Assembly: GCA_938743325.2 (NCBI GenBank)
Contig: OW568881.1
Location: forward strand, 558,001-622,000
DNA from: Pycnococcus provasolii
Lineage: Eukaryota; Chlorophyta; Pseudoscourfieldiophyceae; Pseudoscourfieldiales; Pycnococcaceae
Direction: 5' to 3'
Length of the DNA stretch: 64,000 bases
This document shows, piece after piece, positions 39,588 through 49,640 of this stretch (positions are counted from its first letter, which is position 1; each line of letters begins with the position of its first letter). The position numbers and the translations under genes were made by a program. A model generated the notes under the pieces. That model was not told the DNA's origin. It ran no database searches and saw only the letters and a program-made list of their open reading frames with translations.

Positions 39588-40460
39588 ATGGCGTTGGTGT
39601 TATCGCCGTATTTGAACCTACCGTGTCGTCGTCGTCGTACTCAGGCACAGGGAGGGAGACATCCTTGCCTTCCTCCCTCCTTTGTGGGGTGTGTGGTGAG
39701 CTCACACCCCGTTTCGAAGAGGTGTTCATCTTCATTTTTCATGTGTGCGTCGTCATCGTCTTCATCAGATATGCCATGGACGGTCAACACGTACCACTCT
39801 AAACGCAAACAGCACATCACCAATAAACTTGGGGATATCGTCGGTGAGGATGAAAACTGGGATAATATTCTTGACCCCATCGGCTGGGACGATGACGGCA
39901 AGATGAAGTTTGCCGTCATGGTCGTGAGCGACGAACTCGAAATCAGCGAAGAAGAAGTTCAGAAGAAACTTGACGCCCTGCTTGCGCTCGTGCCTGGACT
40001 GCGAGCGCGACTTTCAGACATCAAAGTGGCGGACCTCGCACGACTGCTTGCACGCGTGCCTGACGTTGGCGCAAAGATGGTCGCACTCAAGTCGATTTTA
40101 CCCGAATGCGATCTCGCAAAACTCGTCTCAGCAAGACCAAGCCTTCTGCTCGAAGATGTCGACGACGTCAAGGCGCAGATCGCCGAGTTCCGAGAAGCGC
40201 TGCCCAACTTGCGCGTCGATTTCATCATTGAAGACTTTCCGATGTGGCTGGAGCACAAGTCGCCGAAAAAGAGCGTCGAAGAGCTCTGTCGCAGCCTCGG
40301 CGTCGACGCCGAGAAGGCGCAGAAGGTGTTGGGTCAGAACCCGTCAAGGCTGATGATGGTGCAGAGTCGCGAGGACATGATCTTGTACGATAACGGGAGC
40401 CTGGAGCAGGTTCAAGCGAGCTTACTAAAAAGCAAGGACGCCGCACCTGACGGGTGGTAA
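39588..40460 (+). CDS. mTERF-like organellar protein
   Basis: The 290-residue product uses the Met at 39588 (a longer start at 39534 is possible). The first 60 residues are rich in Arg/Ser/Cys and look like an organelle targeting peptide. Residues about 110-270 form repeated helix-loop-helix units with the mTERF proline/leucine pattern: VQKKLDALLALVPGLRARLSDIKVADLARLLARVPDVGAKMVALKSILP, DLAKLVSARPSLLL, and a final EKAQKVLGQNPSRLMM. mTERF proteins bind nucleic acids in mitochondria or plastids and affect transcription, splicing or ribosome assembly. The repeat number (about five) is low for the family. Organelle assignment is inference. Confidence 0.7.
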   Translation: MALVLSPYLNLPCRRRRTQAQGGRHPCLPPSFVGCVVSSHPVSKRCSSSFFMCASSSSSSDMPWTVNTYHSKRKQHITNKLGDIVGEDENWDNILDPIGWDDDGKMKFAVMVVSDELEISEEEVQKKLDALLALVPGLRARLSDIKVADLARLLARVPDVGAKMVALKSILPECDLAKLVSARPSLLLEDVDDVKAQIAEFREALPNLRVDFIIEDFPMWLEHKSPKKSVEELCRSLGVDAEKAQKVLGQNPSRLMMVQSREDMILYDNGSLEQVQASLLKSKDAAPDGW

Positions 40461-40706
40461 ACGTAAACAAAAAAAGAAAGAGCACGTGAATTCATCAAAA
40501 AGTCACGCAAAAACAACCCATATAACGTTTATAGATTGATCTGATGAGGTTCCCAAATGGAAACCCCAATCAGAGACCTTGGAATTATTCGGGTTAGGGG
40601 TTCCCTAATTCCCTCCCCCCCTTTGGGACTCTCTGGTGGAACTACCTTAAAAAATAAAATACGTGGTTGGTTGAAATCGTTCTCCTACGTAAGTAGTTAA
40701 GGTGAT

Positions 40707-41351
40707 ATGTCGTCGGTCTCGCATCTGACGAAAGAGCAGGCGGCGTCGATCGTCGACTTCCTCCGCACAGCAGGACGCCTCAAGCGTGTGCCGCGCGCGG
40801 GATGGGTGCGCCGAGGCGTTCCCGCCGTGGAATCTGTCGCCGACCACTCCCTTCGCGTCGCCATGGCGGCGATCGCTACCGCCGCCACGACGAATAAAAA
40901 CAGTGCAACCAATAAGGACCAGCTTGTGGAAACCGTGGACCTCGCTCGGTGCATCGGCATCGCCGTCGTGCACGACCTCGCCGAGGCTGTCGTCGGAGAC
41001 ATCACGCCGCACGACGGCATTTCCAAGGAGGAGAAAGCACGCAGGGAAACGGGTGCCATCGACGACATGCGCGACGGACTCGCCGGCGGCGGGTGCGGTG
41101 ACGCGGGCGAGGCCATCTCGCAGCTTTGGGCAGAATACGAGGCGGGAGAGACTCCTGAGGCACGGCTCGTGAAGGACCTTGACAAGGTGGAGATGGCTAT
41201 CCAAGCACTAGAGTACCAGGAGGAACACACACAGCTCGACCTGTCCAGCTTCCAGCAGAGCGCCGAGAAGGCAACAAAGACGCAGGCTGGACATGCGCTG
41301 CTTGAAGAGGTGGCAAGACGACGACGCGACTTGCCACCTCTGTCGTCGTAA
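40707..41351 (+). CDS. HDDC2: HD-domain 5'-deoxynucleotidase, HDDC2 family
   Basis: The 214-residue product matches HDDC2/YfbR along its length: IVDFLRTAGRLKRVPRAGWVRRGV, ESVADHSLRVA with the first metal-binding His, VVHDLAEAVVGDITPHDGI with the catalytic HD pair, KEEKARRE, LWAEYEAGETPEARLVKDLDKVEMAIQALEY with the distal Asp. Known members dephosphorylate deoxynucleoside 5'-monophosphates using divalent metal and take part in nucleotide-pool control. No targeting sequence is evident. A Gly-rich loop (GGGCGDAGEA) is slightly expanded. The gene is convergent with the Nudix-type gene, 90 bp apart. Its start at 40707 follows a 250-bp spacer without other genes. Confidence 0.93.
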   Translation: MSSVSHLTKEQAASIVDFLRTAGRLKRVPRAGWVRRGVPAVESVADHSLRVAMAAIATAATTNKNSATNKDQLVETVDLARCIGIAVVHDLAEAVVGDITPHDGISKEEKARRETGAIDDMRDGLAGGGCGDAGEAISQLWAEYEAGETPEARLVKDLDKVEMAIQALEYQEEHTQLDLSSFQQSAEKATKTQAGHALLEEVARRRRDLPPLSS

Positions 41352-41442
41352 ATAATTTGTTTAATAAAAAAAGCAGTAGTTTTTGGAATTAGATACATGT
41401 TGTTGTTGTTGTTCTTCTTCTTCTTCAATATTTATCGTTGCG

Positions 41443-43463
41443 TCAGTCGATGCTGCCGCCTCCGCCATGTCCGCGACGCCGGCGACTCCTTCGCTGCCGT
41501 TTTGTTAGGGCTCGCGGGTTCGTACCGCCCGACGCTGCGCTCGGTGGAGTCACGTATGCGCCTGCTGTAGACTTTCCAACCATGATGTCGGCCCCTTGAC
41601 GTGCCGCCGTCTTGCGATCCACAAGCTCGAACGGAAACGCCGCGCGTACAGCCAACCTCTCCGCGTCCACCTCGAGCATTGGACTTTCCATCAGGTACTG
41701 CACCATGTCCTCCGCGCTCAGCTGCTGCTCACGATGAAGCGTGAACGGGTGAATCTCGTTATCCTGTAGCGACGACAGAGGGAGAAACCCGTTGCTCTCG
41801 AACGTGCGCTTTAGCAGAGCACTCGCGCGATGGTCGGAGGCAAGCCATCCTTCCACCATGTAACGCAGTCGACCTGGTATCAGCACGAGTCGCTCGTGCT
41901 GCGCACCACGAAGGTGTTCCTCAAAACCCTTGGCATCGTGCGCAGCCACGCCGCACGCGGGGCAGTAGTACCGCATTGACTCAGCATCCTCGTCGACCGC
42001 GCTACCAAGGCCAAATCGTACGTCATCGTCGCCGTCGTCGTTCATGTCGACGCTGTCGTCCTCATCATGTGATGCAGTCTGTTTTTCCTGCGACGCGTCG
42101 ACTCCGTCGTCGCCATCATGAATGACATCTTCAGCATCCGACCCAGACCCAGACTCCGTTTTCGACTCACTCGCAACGCTCGCTTCGCCAGCGAGACTTG
42201 CCTGCAGGGCGAGATTCACAGCTTCGCTGACGCTCGTGACACGCCTTCGATCTTCCGAAGACGGCGAGTTCTGCGTCGTCCTCGCTTCGGCAGCTTCGCG
42301 GTCTCGTGAGGGTGCCTTTGTCTGTGCCGGTACTGCGCTGCTTGCGTGCGCGCACTCTTCCTCGCGCTTTCTTCGACGACGACGCCACGCCTTGGCGGCT
42401 TTCAAGCCCGCCTCCAGGCCAAGATGCACCTCCTCCTCCAAACGCAGGCGGTGCAGCAGCTGCGTATTGCGCAGTAGCCCGCGCAGAAAGACGTGGTGTG
42501 GCCATTGCGGCCCACCAAGCTCGAGGTCAATCATCGTCACCCACTGAAGCTCGGATGTCTCCTGCCCGTCATCGGGGATGCCAAATTCAGCCTGCGTCAT
42601 GCTGCCATCCTTGAGCGCCTGCTTCATCGCCTCGAATGTTGCGGGAATGTCGCCGTCGCCAACCTCATGCACGTGGCTCTTCAGCATGCTGTTCGTCTCG
42701 GCGGATCCAAGACGGTGCATGAACAGCACGTACCACCCCAGCGGGTACCAGATCACACCCGCGCTCTGCGGCTTCCTCAGCTCTTCGCGCAGGCTCTCGT
42801 GTCGTACGAGCCCGCCCGTCTCCTCCCAAACTTCTCGGCTAGCGGTGTCCTCGACGCACAGGTCCGTCACCTTGCGCTTGCCGCCGAGCACATTCCAGAC
42901 GACGCGCGGCGTGGGTCCATCGTTTGTGATGGGAGGAATGTACGATTCGAGCTCTCTTCTTCTCCTGTCCCTGTCGTCACGGATATCGGAGTTCGTGACG
43001 ACGTGCTTTCGGTGAAGCAGCACGCGCAGGCCCTTGTCCGGTCCGTTGAAGTCGTAGATCACGACGCCTGCGGCGCGGTAGCGGTACCTTTCCGGCGCAC
43101 GCAGCTCGGGCAGCGCGTATCCAAGCCCTGCAGGCGCACGGTGTCCCGAGTACTTGCTTTTCTCGTTCGGGCGCAGCATAGCGGTCAACTTCGCCTTGAG
43201 CGACGACCCCAGTTCCCAGCCCAGGTCGTGGGCACCGGGAAGAGGCGCGAACGTGGACGGGTGTGGTGGAGGTGGTGGTCGCGACGCGTCCAGCCTGTTT
43301 GGTCTGTTCCTCTGCTGCTTTTGTGCGGTGTACGTCGGCGGCGTTGACGACGCCGACGACGTTGGCGTCGACTGCGGCGTGCCTTCCCCGTTGCGTCTGT
43401 GTGCGCCACCTCCTCTCTTTCTCTGCGAGGCACCACCACCTCGTCCACCTCGTCCACCTCGTC

Positions 43464-43497
<34 letters not shown>

Positions 43498-43992
43498 TCG
43501 CTTATTTTCCTGCTTTTGGGTCCTGTGTTCCTTCCTTCTCTTTCTCTTGTTATTGCGGTGCGCGCACGTCACGACGAGCCATCCTCTCGTTGATGTGTTG
43601 TGGTTTTGATGCGCCGCCGACGTAATTGTCCACAGCGATCCCGCGCGTGGTAATTGTCGTCCCAGAACGGCGAATTGACCCCTTTTCCTCCTCCATGAAG
43701 GTGATGAGCCATGATAATGTGAGCCCCAATGCGAGGCGAGGACATCCCCACCACCACCAAGGGCAGCACATAACCTCGAACGGGAAGGTCTCGCGTCCGA
43801 ACTGGGAAAACGGGACCAAGAAGAACGACCAGAACAGCCGAGAGAACCCGAGCATTTCCACGTCATACTACTACTACCACTACTATCACTGTGCACTTCT
43901 CTCGTGAGAAGAAACGTATTGCGAACCCTGGCATGATTAGGATGGGACGCCAAGGGACGACGAGCAATGGGAGAGAGACACGGCGCCGGCAT
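41443..43992 (-). CDS. Nudix-like domain fused to U1-type zinc finger and La-like winged helix
   Basis: The ORF encodes up to 849 residues; the true start is uncertain because the first ~150 residues look like untranslated leader. A Gly/Arg (RGG-like) stretch lies at about 166-187. A Nudix-type domain follows (about 300-510): RAAGVVIYDF, VLLHRKHV, NVLGGKRKVTDL and a Nudix-box-like REVWEETGG (386-394). The box departs slightly from G-x5-E-x7-REUXEEXGU because the first Glu position is not clear. A long acidic linker leads to a C2H2 U1-like finger (YYCPAC...HLRGAQH, about 676-699). A C-terminal segment (about 710-785) resembles a La-type winged helix: ALLKRTFESNGFLPLSSL, LSAEDMVQYLMESPMLEVDAERLAVR. 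The tail is very basic (RQRRSRRRRG). RNA binding or decapping-like hydrolysis is inference. Confidence 0.6.
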
Positions 43993-44412
43993 GGCCAGGG
44001 GGACACCGCGGGTCCGGGGCGGAAATGAATGAACCTCTTTTGGCGCTGCCGGGGGTCCCCTCGGAGGGTCGCGGGAGCCCCTCGGAGGCGGGAGGGAGGC
44101 TCCGGAGATCTCATCACTCCAAGCCGGTTGGATTTTGGATTTTTTTCACACCAAACAAACTCCAGCCCCTCAGCCTCACCTCTCAGGCCATCATCTTTTG
44201 GGGGACACGTGACCCGGACACGTAGCACACCCTACAAGTGGGGATAGGGTTTTATAAACAAAACATTCAGCTAGGGTTACGGTTCCATGCATTCCTGGTC
44301 CTGTTCGTGACAAGTTAATAGACCAGTTTCGTTTCGTGGTACTGTACCAGTCGGCACTTTACTGTATTTTAGTTACGATAGTTCTTTTTTTAACAATTCT
44401 TCGATTACTTCT
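43993..44412. other. Spacer without recognised gene
   Basis: About 420 bp between two minus-strand genes. It has G/C-rich pieces near 44040-44100 and an AT-rich end with TACTGTA near 44341-44366. I see no gene. Confidence 0.45.
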
Positions 44413-46350
44413 TTATGCGTGAGTCGTCTTTATGCTGTGCAGCTTCGCGACGAAGTACACGAGCAAATGGAGCAGGAACACGTACGCGCCAAACAGGTGC
44501 TTTCTGTACCGAAGGATCAGCGCAAGCACGAGCGCGACGGGTGCGCGAGGGAGAGGCCTTTCGTTGACGGTATCCGAAGAGCCTGGGCCTGCGCCGCGAA
44601 CTCCCTGCGATCGCGAACCTCCAGCAACCGACGCACCTTTCTCCACATCCACACCTTGAGACATCGCAACCTGCCAGCTCAACTGACGAGCGCGCGCCTC
44701 CGCGCGCGTTGCGTCAGCCTTTGCGGCTGCCAACGCCGTAGTCAGAGTCGCAATCTGAGCGGCGGCGTCAGCCAAGCCTGCATCGGACTTGTCGCGCGTG
44801 GGCGACGACGACGGCGACGCCGCCGCAGACGCAGACGCGGATGCGGATGCGGATGCGCGAGCCTCCTTCTCGCGCGCCTCAAGCGCCTGGACGGCGGTAC
44901 GCGCCTCCAACAGCTCAGCCTCAGCCTCCTCAGCCACGGCGCGAACTTGCTTAGCGTCTGCGGCACTCGCTTCCGCCTCCTCCCTCGCGCGATCAGCCTC
45001 AGCTGCGCTCGCCTTCGCATCGTCGCGGAGCCTATCCAGTTCCGTCGATACCTCCTCGCGCTCAGCGCGAAGTTGGTCGAGCTCCGCAAACTTCGACGCA
45101 GATTCCGCGCGAAGGCTCGCCAACTCGTTTGATGCATTTTGTGCATCCACACGCGCTGTTGCAAGTTCATCGGCGGCATACTCCGCCGTCTCGCGAAGCG
45201 ATGCCAGCTCAGAATCGCGGCTCTCGGCATTCTTTCTTTCCTCCGCGAGGACCACCTCAAGCTCGGCAACTCGAGCCTCCGCCGCGTCAAGCTTCGGGCG
45301 CCATGCTTCCATCGCCGCCTCGAAGCGTCGACGCCGTTCCGCGTCCTCGCGTTTGAATCGTTCCTCCGTCTCGGCGGCGGAGGCGGCTGCATCGGTGCTT
45401 GACTTGACGTCACCCGCAACCTTCTGCTCGCGTTTTGCCAGAGCTGCCCGCGCATCTTCAAGTTCCTTCTGCATCGCCTCCGCCTCGGCGACGCGAGCCG
45501 CCGCCTTCGCCTCCGCCTCGGCAGCATCGGCGATTCTCTGATCGGCGTCCGCGGCAGCGCCGGCGCTCGCTTCTGCGGCGTTCGTCGCCGCCGCGAGCTC
45601 TTCACGCGCATCCGCGGCATCTTTCTGCGCGTTGGCGAGTTCACCTTCGAGCGACGACAGGCGGTTGACTTCTCGATTCGCTCTTGCGAGTTCAACCTCA
45701 AGTTGTGACACCTGCGCGACTCGCTCTGCGGCGACGCGAAGTGCCTCTCGCATGGTTTGCGTTTCCTCGCTGAGTCTCGCGATGTCGCTCTTCGACGCGG
45801 CGAGCGCCGTCTGCGCTTCCTCGAGTCGAGCTGTTGTGCTTTGCGCTTCCTTCGCCGTCGCCTGTTTGCTGGAGTTGATTTTTGCGCGTAGTTCGGCGAG
45901 TTCTTTTGCCGACGCGAATCTGAGTGACGCGAGCTCATCCGACGACGCAGCGAGTTGTTTTTCTAGCGACGCTTGCGTCCCCGACGCTTCGTGAAGTTGG
46001 TTTTGAAGATGTGTCGAGTTGTCCTGCACATCCGCAAGTGCCTGCTTGAGTTCGTTCCTTTCAACTTCGATCGCTTTTCCCTTGGATATGGCAGCCTTTA
46101 ATCTTTCTTTCAGCTTGGCAAGCTGCTCCTGGTCTCTGGATGAGGAGGACGAAGCGGAAGAAGCCTTCTTCAAACTGGATGAAGATTCTGAAACGGAAGA
46201 AGATTCTGATACTGGCGGTTTCTGTAATAAAAAAGGGGACGTCACTTCTTCATTATTCTGATGAACATCACCATCACCAGCAGAAGCATCCTCAGCACCA
46301 CCAGCATCAGTCTTCGGCTCAGCAACTACATGAGCAGAGTTGTCGGACAT
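44413..46350 (-). CDS. Tail-anchored coiled-coil protein, golgin-84/CASP-like
   Basis: The 645-residue product uses the Met at 46350. An acidic/Ser N-terminus of about 75 residues is followed by near-continuous coiled coil (about 80-530) rich in Ala/Glu/Leu with few Pro. A Ser/Ala linker (ASASASASASAAASPSSSP) interrupts it. One hydrophobic span lies at the extreme C-terminus (LFGAYVFLLHLLVYFVAKL, about 617-637), preceded by basic LRYRKH. This architecture, and the x-LLH-L-x-V-F pattern in the span, match golgin-84 and CASP, which tether vesicles at the Golgi. Coiled coils evolve fast, so the precise orthologue is uncertain. The Ala-rich heptads may reflect GC bias. Confidence 0.62.
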   Translation of the reverse strand: MSDNSAHVVAEPKTDAGGAEDASAGDGDVHQNNEEVTSPFLLQKPPVSESSSVSESSSSLKKASSASSSSSRDQEQLAKLKERLKAAISKGKAIEVERNELKQALADVQDNSTHLQNQLHEASGTQASLEKQLAASSDELASLRFASAKELAELRAKINSSKQATAKEAQSTTARLEEAQTALAASKSDIARLSEETQTMREALRVAAERVAQVSQLEVELARANREVNRLSSLEGELANAQKDAADAREELAAATNAAEASAGAAADADQRIADAAEAEAKAAARVAEAEAMQKELEDARAALAKREQKVAGDVKSSTDAAASAAETEERFKREDAERRRRFEAAMEAWRPKLDAAEARVAELEVVLAEERKNAESRDSELASLRETAEYAADELATARVDAQNASNELASLRAESASKFAELDQLRAEREEVSTELDRLRDDAKASAAEADRAREEAEASAADAKQVRAVAEEAEAELLEARTAVQALEAREKEARASASASASASAAASPSSSPTRDKSDAGLADAAAQIATLTTALAAAKADATRAEARARQLSWQVAMSQGVDVEKGASVAGGSRSQGVRGAGPGSSDTVNERPLPRAPVALVLALILRYRKHLFGAYVFLLHLLVYFVAKLHSIKTTHA

Positions 46351-46456
46351 TTCCACGTAGACAGAAATACAATACGACGACAACGACGAGAACGAACCTT
46401 TGAGAACGGGTTCGAAAGGAAATGCGACGAAGACCAGTCAAACCCCTAACTGAATT

Positions 46457-46493
46457 CCCCTAACCCTAACCCTAACCCTAACCCTAACCCTAA
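46457..46493 (-). repeat. Telomere-like CCCTAA array (sense TTAGGG for the golgin gene)
   Basis: Six CCCTAA units lie 107 bp upstream of the golgin-type start and about 360 bp upstream of the divergent deaminase. The rest of 46351-46853 is T-rich leader. Confidence 0.95.
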
Positions 46494-46853
46494 CAGTCTG
46501 GTTCTTATTTTTTTTATTTGGGGTTCGTTGGCCCTCATCGTCATCATTCTACATATTCTTTTCTCTTCATTATTGGTGTGGTTGTTGTCGGCGGCGGCAT
46601 CTTGTCGGCATCCCGTGACTGTTTTTTTTCACTTCACTTCAGGGAAGGGTTGGTTAGTCGGCTGGCTGTGTCTTGGTGGAAAGCTGTGTCCGTCTTTTTT
46701 CAACTGTGTATGTTTGTTAATCATTTGTCGTCGTATTATAGTCTTTTCAGTTCGTCTTTGTCTCGCCGCTTTGTTCATTCTCGTCGCTCATTCTCCTGTT
46801 CCCATTGTTGCGCTTTTGTCTCGCGCTCTGTTTCTTTTTCTACGAAGGTTTCC

Positions 46854-47603
46854 ATGGGGGATGATGACGACGTCCATGGCCATGGTGGCGGCGGAGGCGG
46901 CTCCTCCCTTGAAGGCTCTAGGGACGTCGAGTACGACCGCCAGCGTATCCTGTGGGCGATAAGCACGTGCCACATCGCGCGAACTTATAAAGTACAAGGC
47001 GGGCGGTGCGGCGCGGTCATCTGCCCACCGCCAGCCTTGGACTCGTCGTCGGGCCAAGGACCCGTGCTTGCGTGGGGCGTGCATCGCTCGCTCGTTCCAG
47101 GCAGAACACAGGATGCAGATACCGCGTTTGACCTGCACGCCGAGGCGGACGCACTCGCACACGCCGCTTCGTCTGGAATTTCCGTAAGAGGGTGCGACGT
47201 CTACGTGACCAAGCCGCCCTGCAAGCCGTGCATGATGCTGATGGCCGCGGCGGGAATCAGGCGCGTCTGCTACTGCAGTTCTCTCGAGAAGACGTATGGC
47301 GACAAGACGAACGCGCAGGTTCGTGCGTTGGCGGAGACTCACGACGTCATACTGAGCGAGGATGCGCCAAGGCCGACGGTGGCTGACTTGCGTGCAGACC
47401 GCGTGACATGTTTGCAAAAGCCTAACGGGACAACTACGATCGAACGAGCGTTACCGTATAGAGACGACATAGAAAAAGGCGAGCCTGACATGAGTATATT
47501 TCAAAGGAGGAGCTTTGTGTCACATCACTCGGAAAGTGCTGACGAGTTGCTTGACCTTGACGACGACGCTCACGACGAGCTCACGTTGTTCGACGATCCT
47601 TAA
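46854..47603 (+). CDS. Zinc-dependent cytidine/deoxycytidylate-type deaminase
   Basis: The 249-residue product uses the Met at 46854 (CCATGG context). An earlier Met at 46710 would add an Arg/Ser/Phe-rich possible targeting peptide. After a Gly-rich start come the catalytic motif HAEADAL (HAE at 95-97) and PPCKPCMMLMAAAGI (PC-x2-C at 122-126), the signature of CMP/dCMP deaminases. The order ILWAISTCHIARTYKVQGGRCGAVI before the HAE motif fits dCMP/ComEB-type enzymes, which make dUMP from dCMP, but an allosteric or substrate motif that would decide is not evident. The C-terminal 90 residues are acidic and variable. The family is certain; the substrate is not. Confidence 0.83.
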   Translation: MGDDDDVHGHGGGGGGSSLEGSRDVEYDRQRILWAISTCHIARTYKVQGGRCGAVICPPPALDSSSGQGPVLAWGVHRSLVPGRTQDADTAFDLHAEADALAHAASSGISVRGCDVYVTKPPCKPCMMLMAAAGIRRVCYCSSLEKTYGDKTNAQVRALAETHDVILSEDAPRPTVADLRADRVTCLQKPNGTTTIERALPYRDDIEKGEPDMSIFQRRSFVSHHSESADELLDLDDDAHDELTLFDDP

Positions 47604-47677
47604 GTTAAGCTCATAGGTAAAAATGCATATCACAAAGTGTATAAGTATCATCAAACGTGTAAATTAATTTATGGCAA

Positions 47678-47706
47678 GGGTTAGGGTTAGGGTTAGGGTT
47701 AGGGTT
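47678..47706 (+). repeat. Telomere-like TTAGGG array upstream of Sm E
   Basis: Four to five TTAGGG units lie about 350 bp before the Sm E start, G-rich strand sense. The sequence between is a T/G-rich leader with many TGTGT repeats and no gene. Confidence 0.95.
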
Positions 47707-48055
47707 TCCCCTCCGATGATTATTCGGGTTTCTCCCTCCGCCTCAAGTTTTATGTTTTTTAGGTTAGTTTTGTCCTGGTCTGGCGGCGGCGCCCTGTGTC
47801 CTGTTTTTTTATTTTTGTTTTGGCGACGTTGTTTGTGCACCTGGAGCCTGCTTTGCATCCTGCTTCTGCTGTGTTCTCTGGGTGTGTGTTCTCTGAGTGT
47901 GTTCTCTGCTCCTTGTGGCGTTAAAGTGTTCAGTTTTGGTCAGCTTGTGTGTGTGTGTGCTGAATCTTGTGTGCTCTTGTGCTCTTGTGTGCATTGGCTG
48001 TTGCTGTGTTTCGTCGTGGTGTATTCTTGTGTGATTCTAATAGTTATTCGTCACC

Positions 48056-48319
48056 ATGGCGACGCGCGTTCAGAAAATCATGACGCAGCCTATCAACCTC
48101 ATTTTCCGGTTTTTGCAGCAAAAAGCCAGAGTGTGCGTGTGGCTGTTCGAAAATACCGACCTGCGCATAGAAGGACAAATCATCGGATTCGACGAATTCA
48201 TGAACCTTGTGCTCGACGGGGCGGAGGAGGTGTACACGAAAAAGGGAACGAGAAAACCTGTTGGACGCATCATGCTAAAAGGTGACGCCATCACGCTCAT
48301 GCAGCAAGTACAACAGTGA
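48056..48319 (+). CDS. SNRPE: Small nuclear ribonucleoprotein Sm E
   Basis: The 87-residue product is a single Sm fold covering the whole protein, as in the family (about 88-92). It has the Sm1 and Sm2 motifs: [49 protein letters not shown] and the C-terminal [16 protein letters not shown]. These match Sm E, a core member of the heptameric ring on U1, U2, U4 and U5 snRNAs. The IMLKGD-N/A-I segment of Sm2 is typical. The start codon has an ACCATGG context. It is followed by a convergent CEP19 gene about 280 bp away. Confidence 0.96.
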   Translation: MATRVQKIMTQPINLIFRFLQQKARVCVWLFENTDLRIEGQIIGFDEFMNLVLDGAEEVYTKKGTRKPVGRIMLKGDAITLMQQVQQ

Positions 48320-48598
48320 AAGATAAAAGCCGCGTTTTCATCTCAACGCAGCGCAAGCACTTGTTTGCACGTGTCCACGACGTGTTTGTAAGATCGCTCA
48401 TTTGAACTTGAGTCACTTTGTCCAGCGGTCGTCCACTCAGCAGCGCGTTTTTGTACTTGGCGCTGGTGGTTTCGAAGCTACTACAGGCTGCTTATCGTCT
48501 GCGTCCGGCGAGTGGGCTCCTCTTGCGCTTGTTGTCGTCGTTTTTGTCGTTGCTTAATGGTTTACAAGAGAAACAAAAATGAGGACGTGCGCGTCGTG

Positions 48599-49081
48599 TC
48601 AGTCGTCGTCCCAGCTATTTCCGAGGTCGTCTGTCGGATCGAATTCCACTTGCACGTCGTAAACGAAGTCCTCGTCACCTGGCCGCTTGCGGTTCTTTTC
48701 GAAGTCGACGTCCATCGCCTTCTTCACCGCTGCCACATCGTCGTCGCCAAGTTTGTTGTAGTCGACGCTCGCGTTCACCGCCGCTGTGGTGGTAGTGTTG
48801 CCCCTGCACTTGTCCACGAGTCTCTGGACGAGTCTTTGCACCTGTTCACTTTTCACCGTCGCCAAGTCTAGCTTTTTCGGCAGAGAGCGCAGAATCTTCT
48901 GCGTGAGCGCTTCTACGGACGGCGTTGCCACGACAGTTTTTGCGTCGAGCCTTAGTTTGCGTAAGCGTCTCTTTCCCGTATCTTGCGCTCGGTACTGCAC
49001 GATGACTGTCGGCGGTTCAAAGACGAGCGCGAACTTCTCGGCAATGAGCAAGCGGCCTGAGCTAGACATATACACCACCAC
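48599..49081 (-). CDS. CEP19: CEP19 (centrosomal protein of 19 kDa) homologue
   Basis: The 160-residue product matches CEP19 in length (about 163) and order. An N-terminal strand segment KFALVFEPPTVIVQYR parallels the human RFQPPAIILIYE region. DYNKLGDDDVAAVKKAMDVDFEKNRK fits its D-x-NKL-x3-E-x4-K helix, and PGDEDFVYDVQVEF with an acidic WDDD tail fits the conserved C-terminus. Known role: CEP19 sits at the basal body with FGFR1OP/FOP, recruits RABL2 and starts intraflagellar transport entry. Its presence implies cilia in at least one life stage. The upstream start at 49081 is preferred, with the Met five residues later as an alternative. Confidence 0.87.
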   Translation of the reverse strand: MVVYMSSSGRLLIAEKFALVFEPPTVIVQYRAQDTGKRRLRKLRLDAKTVVATPSVEALTQKILRSLPKKLDLATVKSEQVQRLVQRLVDKCRGNTTTTAAVNASVDYNKLGDDDVAAVKKAMDVDFEKNRKRPGDEDFVYDVQVEFDPTDDLGNSWDDD

Positions 49082-49338
49082 ACTATGGAAAAGTTACGTT
49101 AAGGTCGCAGTGAAAACGAGTTGCATTCCGCCTCTAAAGGTAAAGGGGGGGAACTTCAAACCGGTCCAGTGCACTGACTGGGGAGTTGTGTTTCCCACAA
49201 CTCATGGGGGGGCCCCAGACGTAATTCTACTGTAATTCAACACAACACAACACCAGAGCCGAATTCTGGTCTGGCAAACAAAAGATTAAAAGAACAACAA
49301 GAGGCAACGGTCTTCTTCATCTGACGGAATCGGACGAG

Positions 49339-49371
49339 TAGGGTTAGGGTTAGGGTTAGGGTTAGGGTTAG
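49339..49371 (+). repeat. Telomere-like TTAGGG array near CEP19
   Basis: Five to six TTAGGG units lie about 258 bp upstream of the CEP19 start. The G-rich strand is antisense to CEP19. The 49082-49640 spacer otherwise shows no gene; one minus frame is open at about 49286-49588 but lacks an ATG. Confidence 0.93.
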
Positions 49372-49640
49372 ACTGGAGTTGTATGTAGTACCTGTCCTTG
49401 ACATCAGCCACATCATCAGCATCAGCGTCACGATACTTTATGCATATGGGTAGTACTACATAGAGTATGATACGTGCAACCGTCTCGAGTAGCGCAACAC
49501 CTATAGTAAGTATCTCTCTCCAATGCTCAACATGCACGCGCACCACGGCCCGAACAAATCGATCCAAGATGTCGTTTTGGTGGTACAAACGTGAATAATG
49601 ATACTACATAGTAACAAAAATCAATCGACGACGCTGTCAA

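Noticed and set aside
49286-49588. Minus-strand open frame with a hydrophobic segment
   Set aside because: It lacks an ATG and runs into a telomere-like array as an Asn-Pro repeat.
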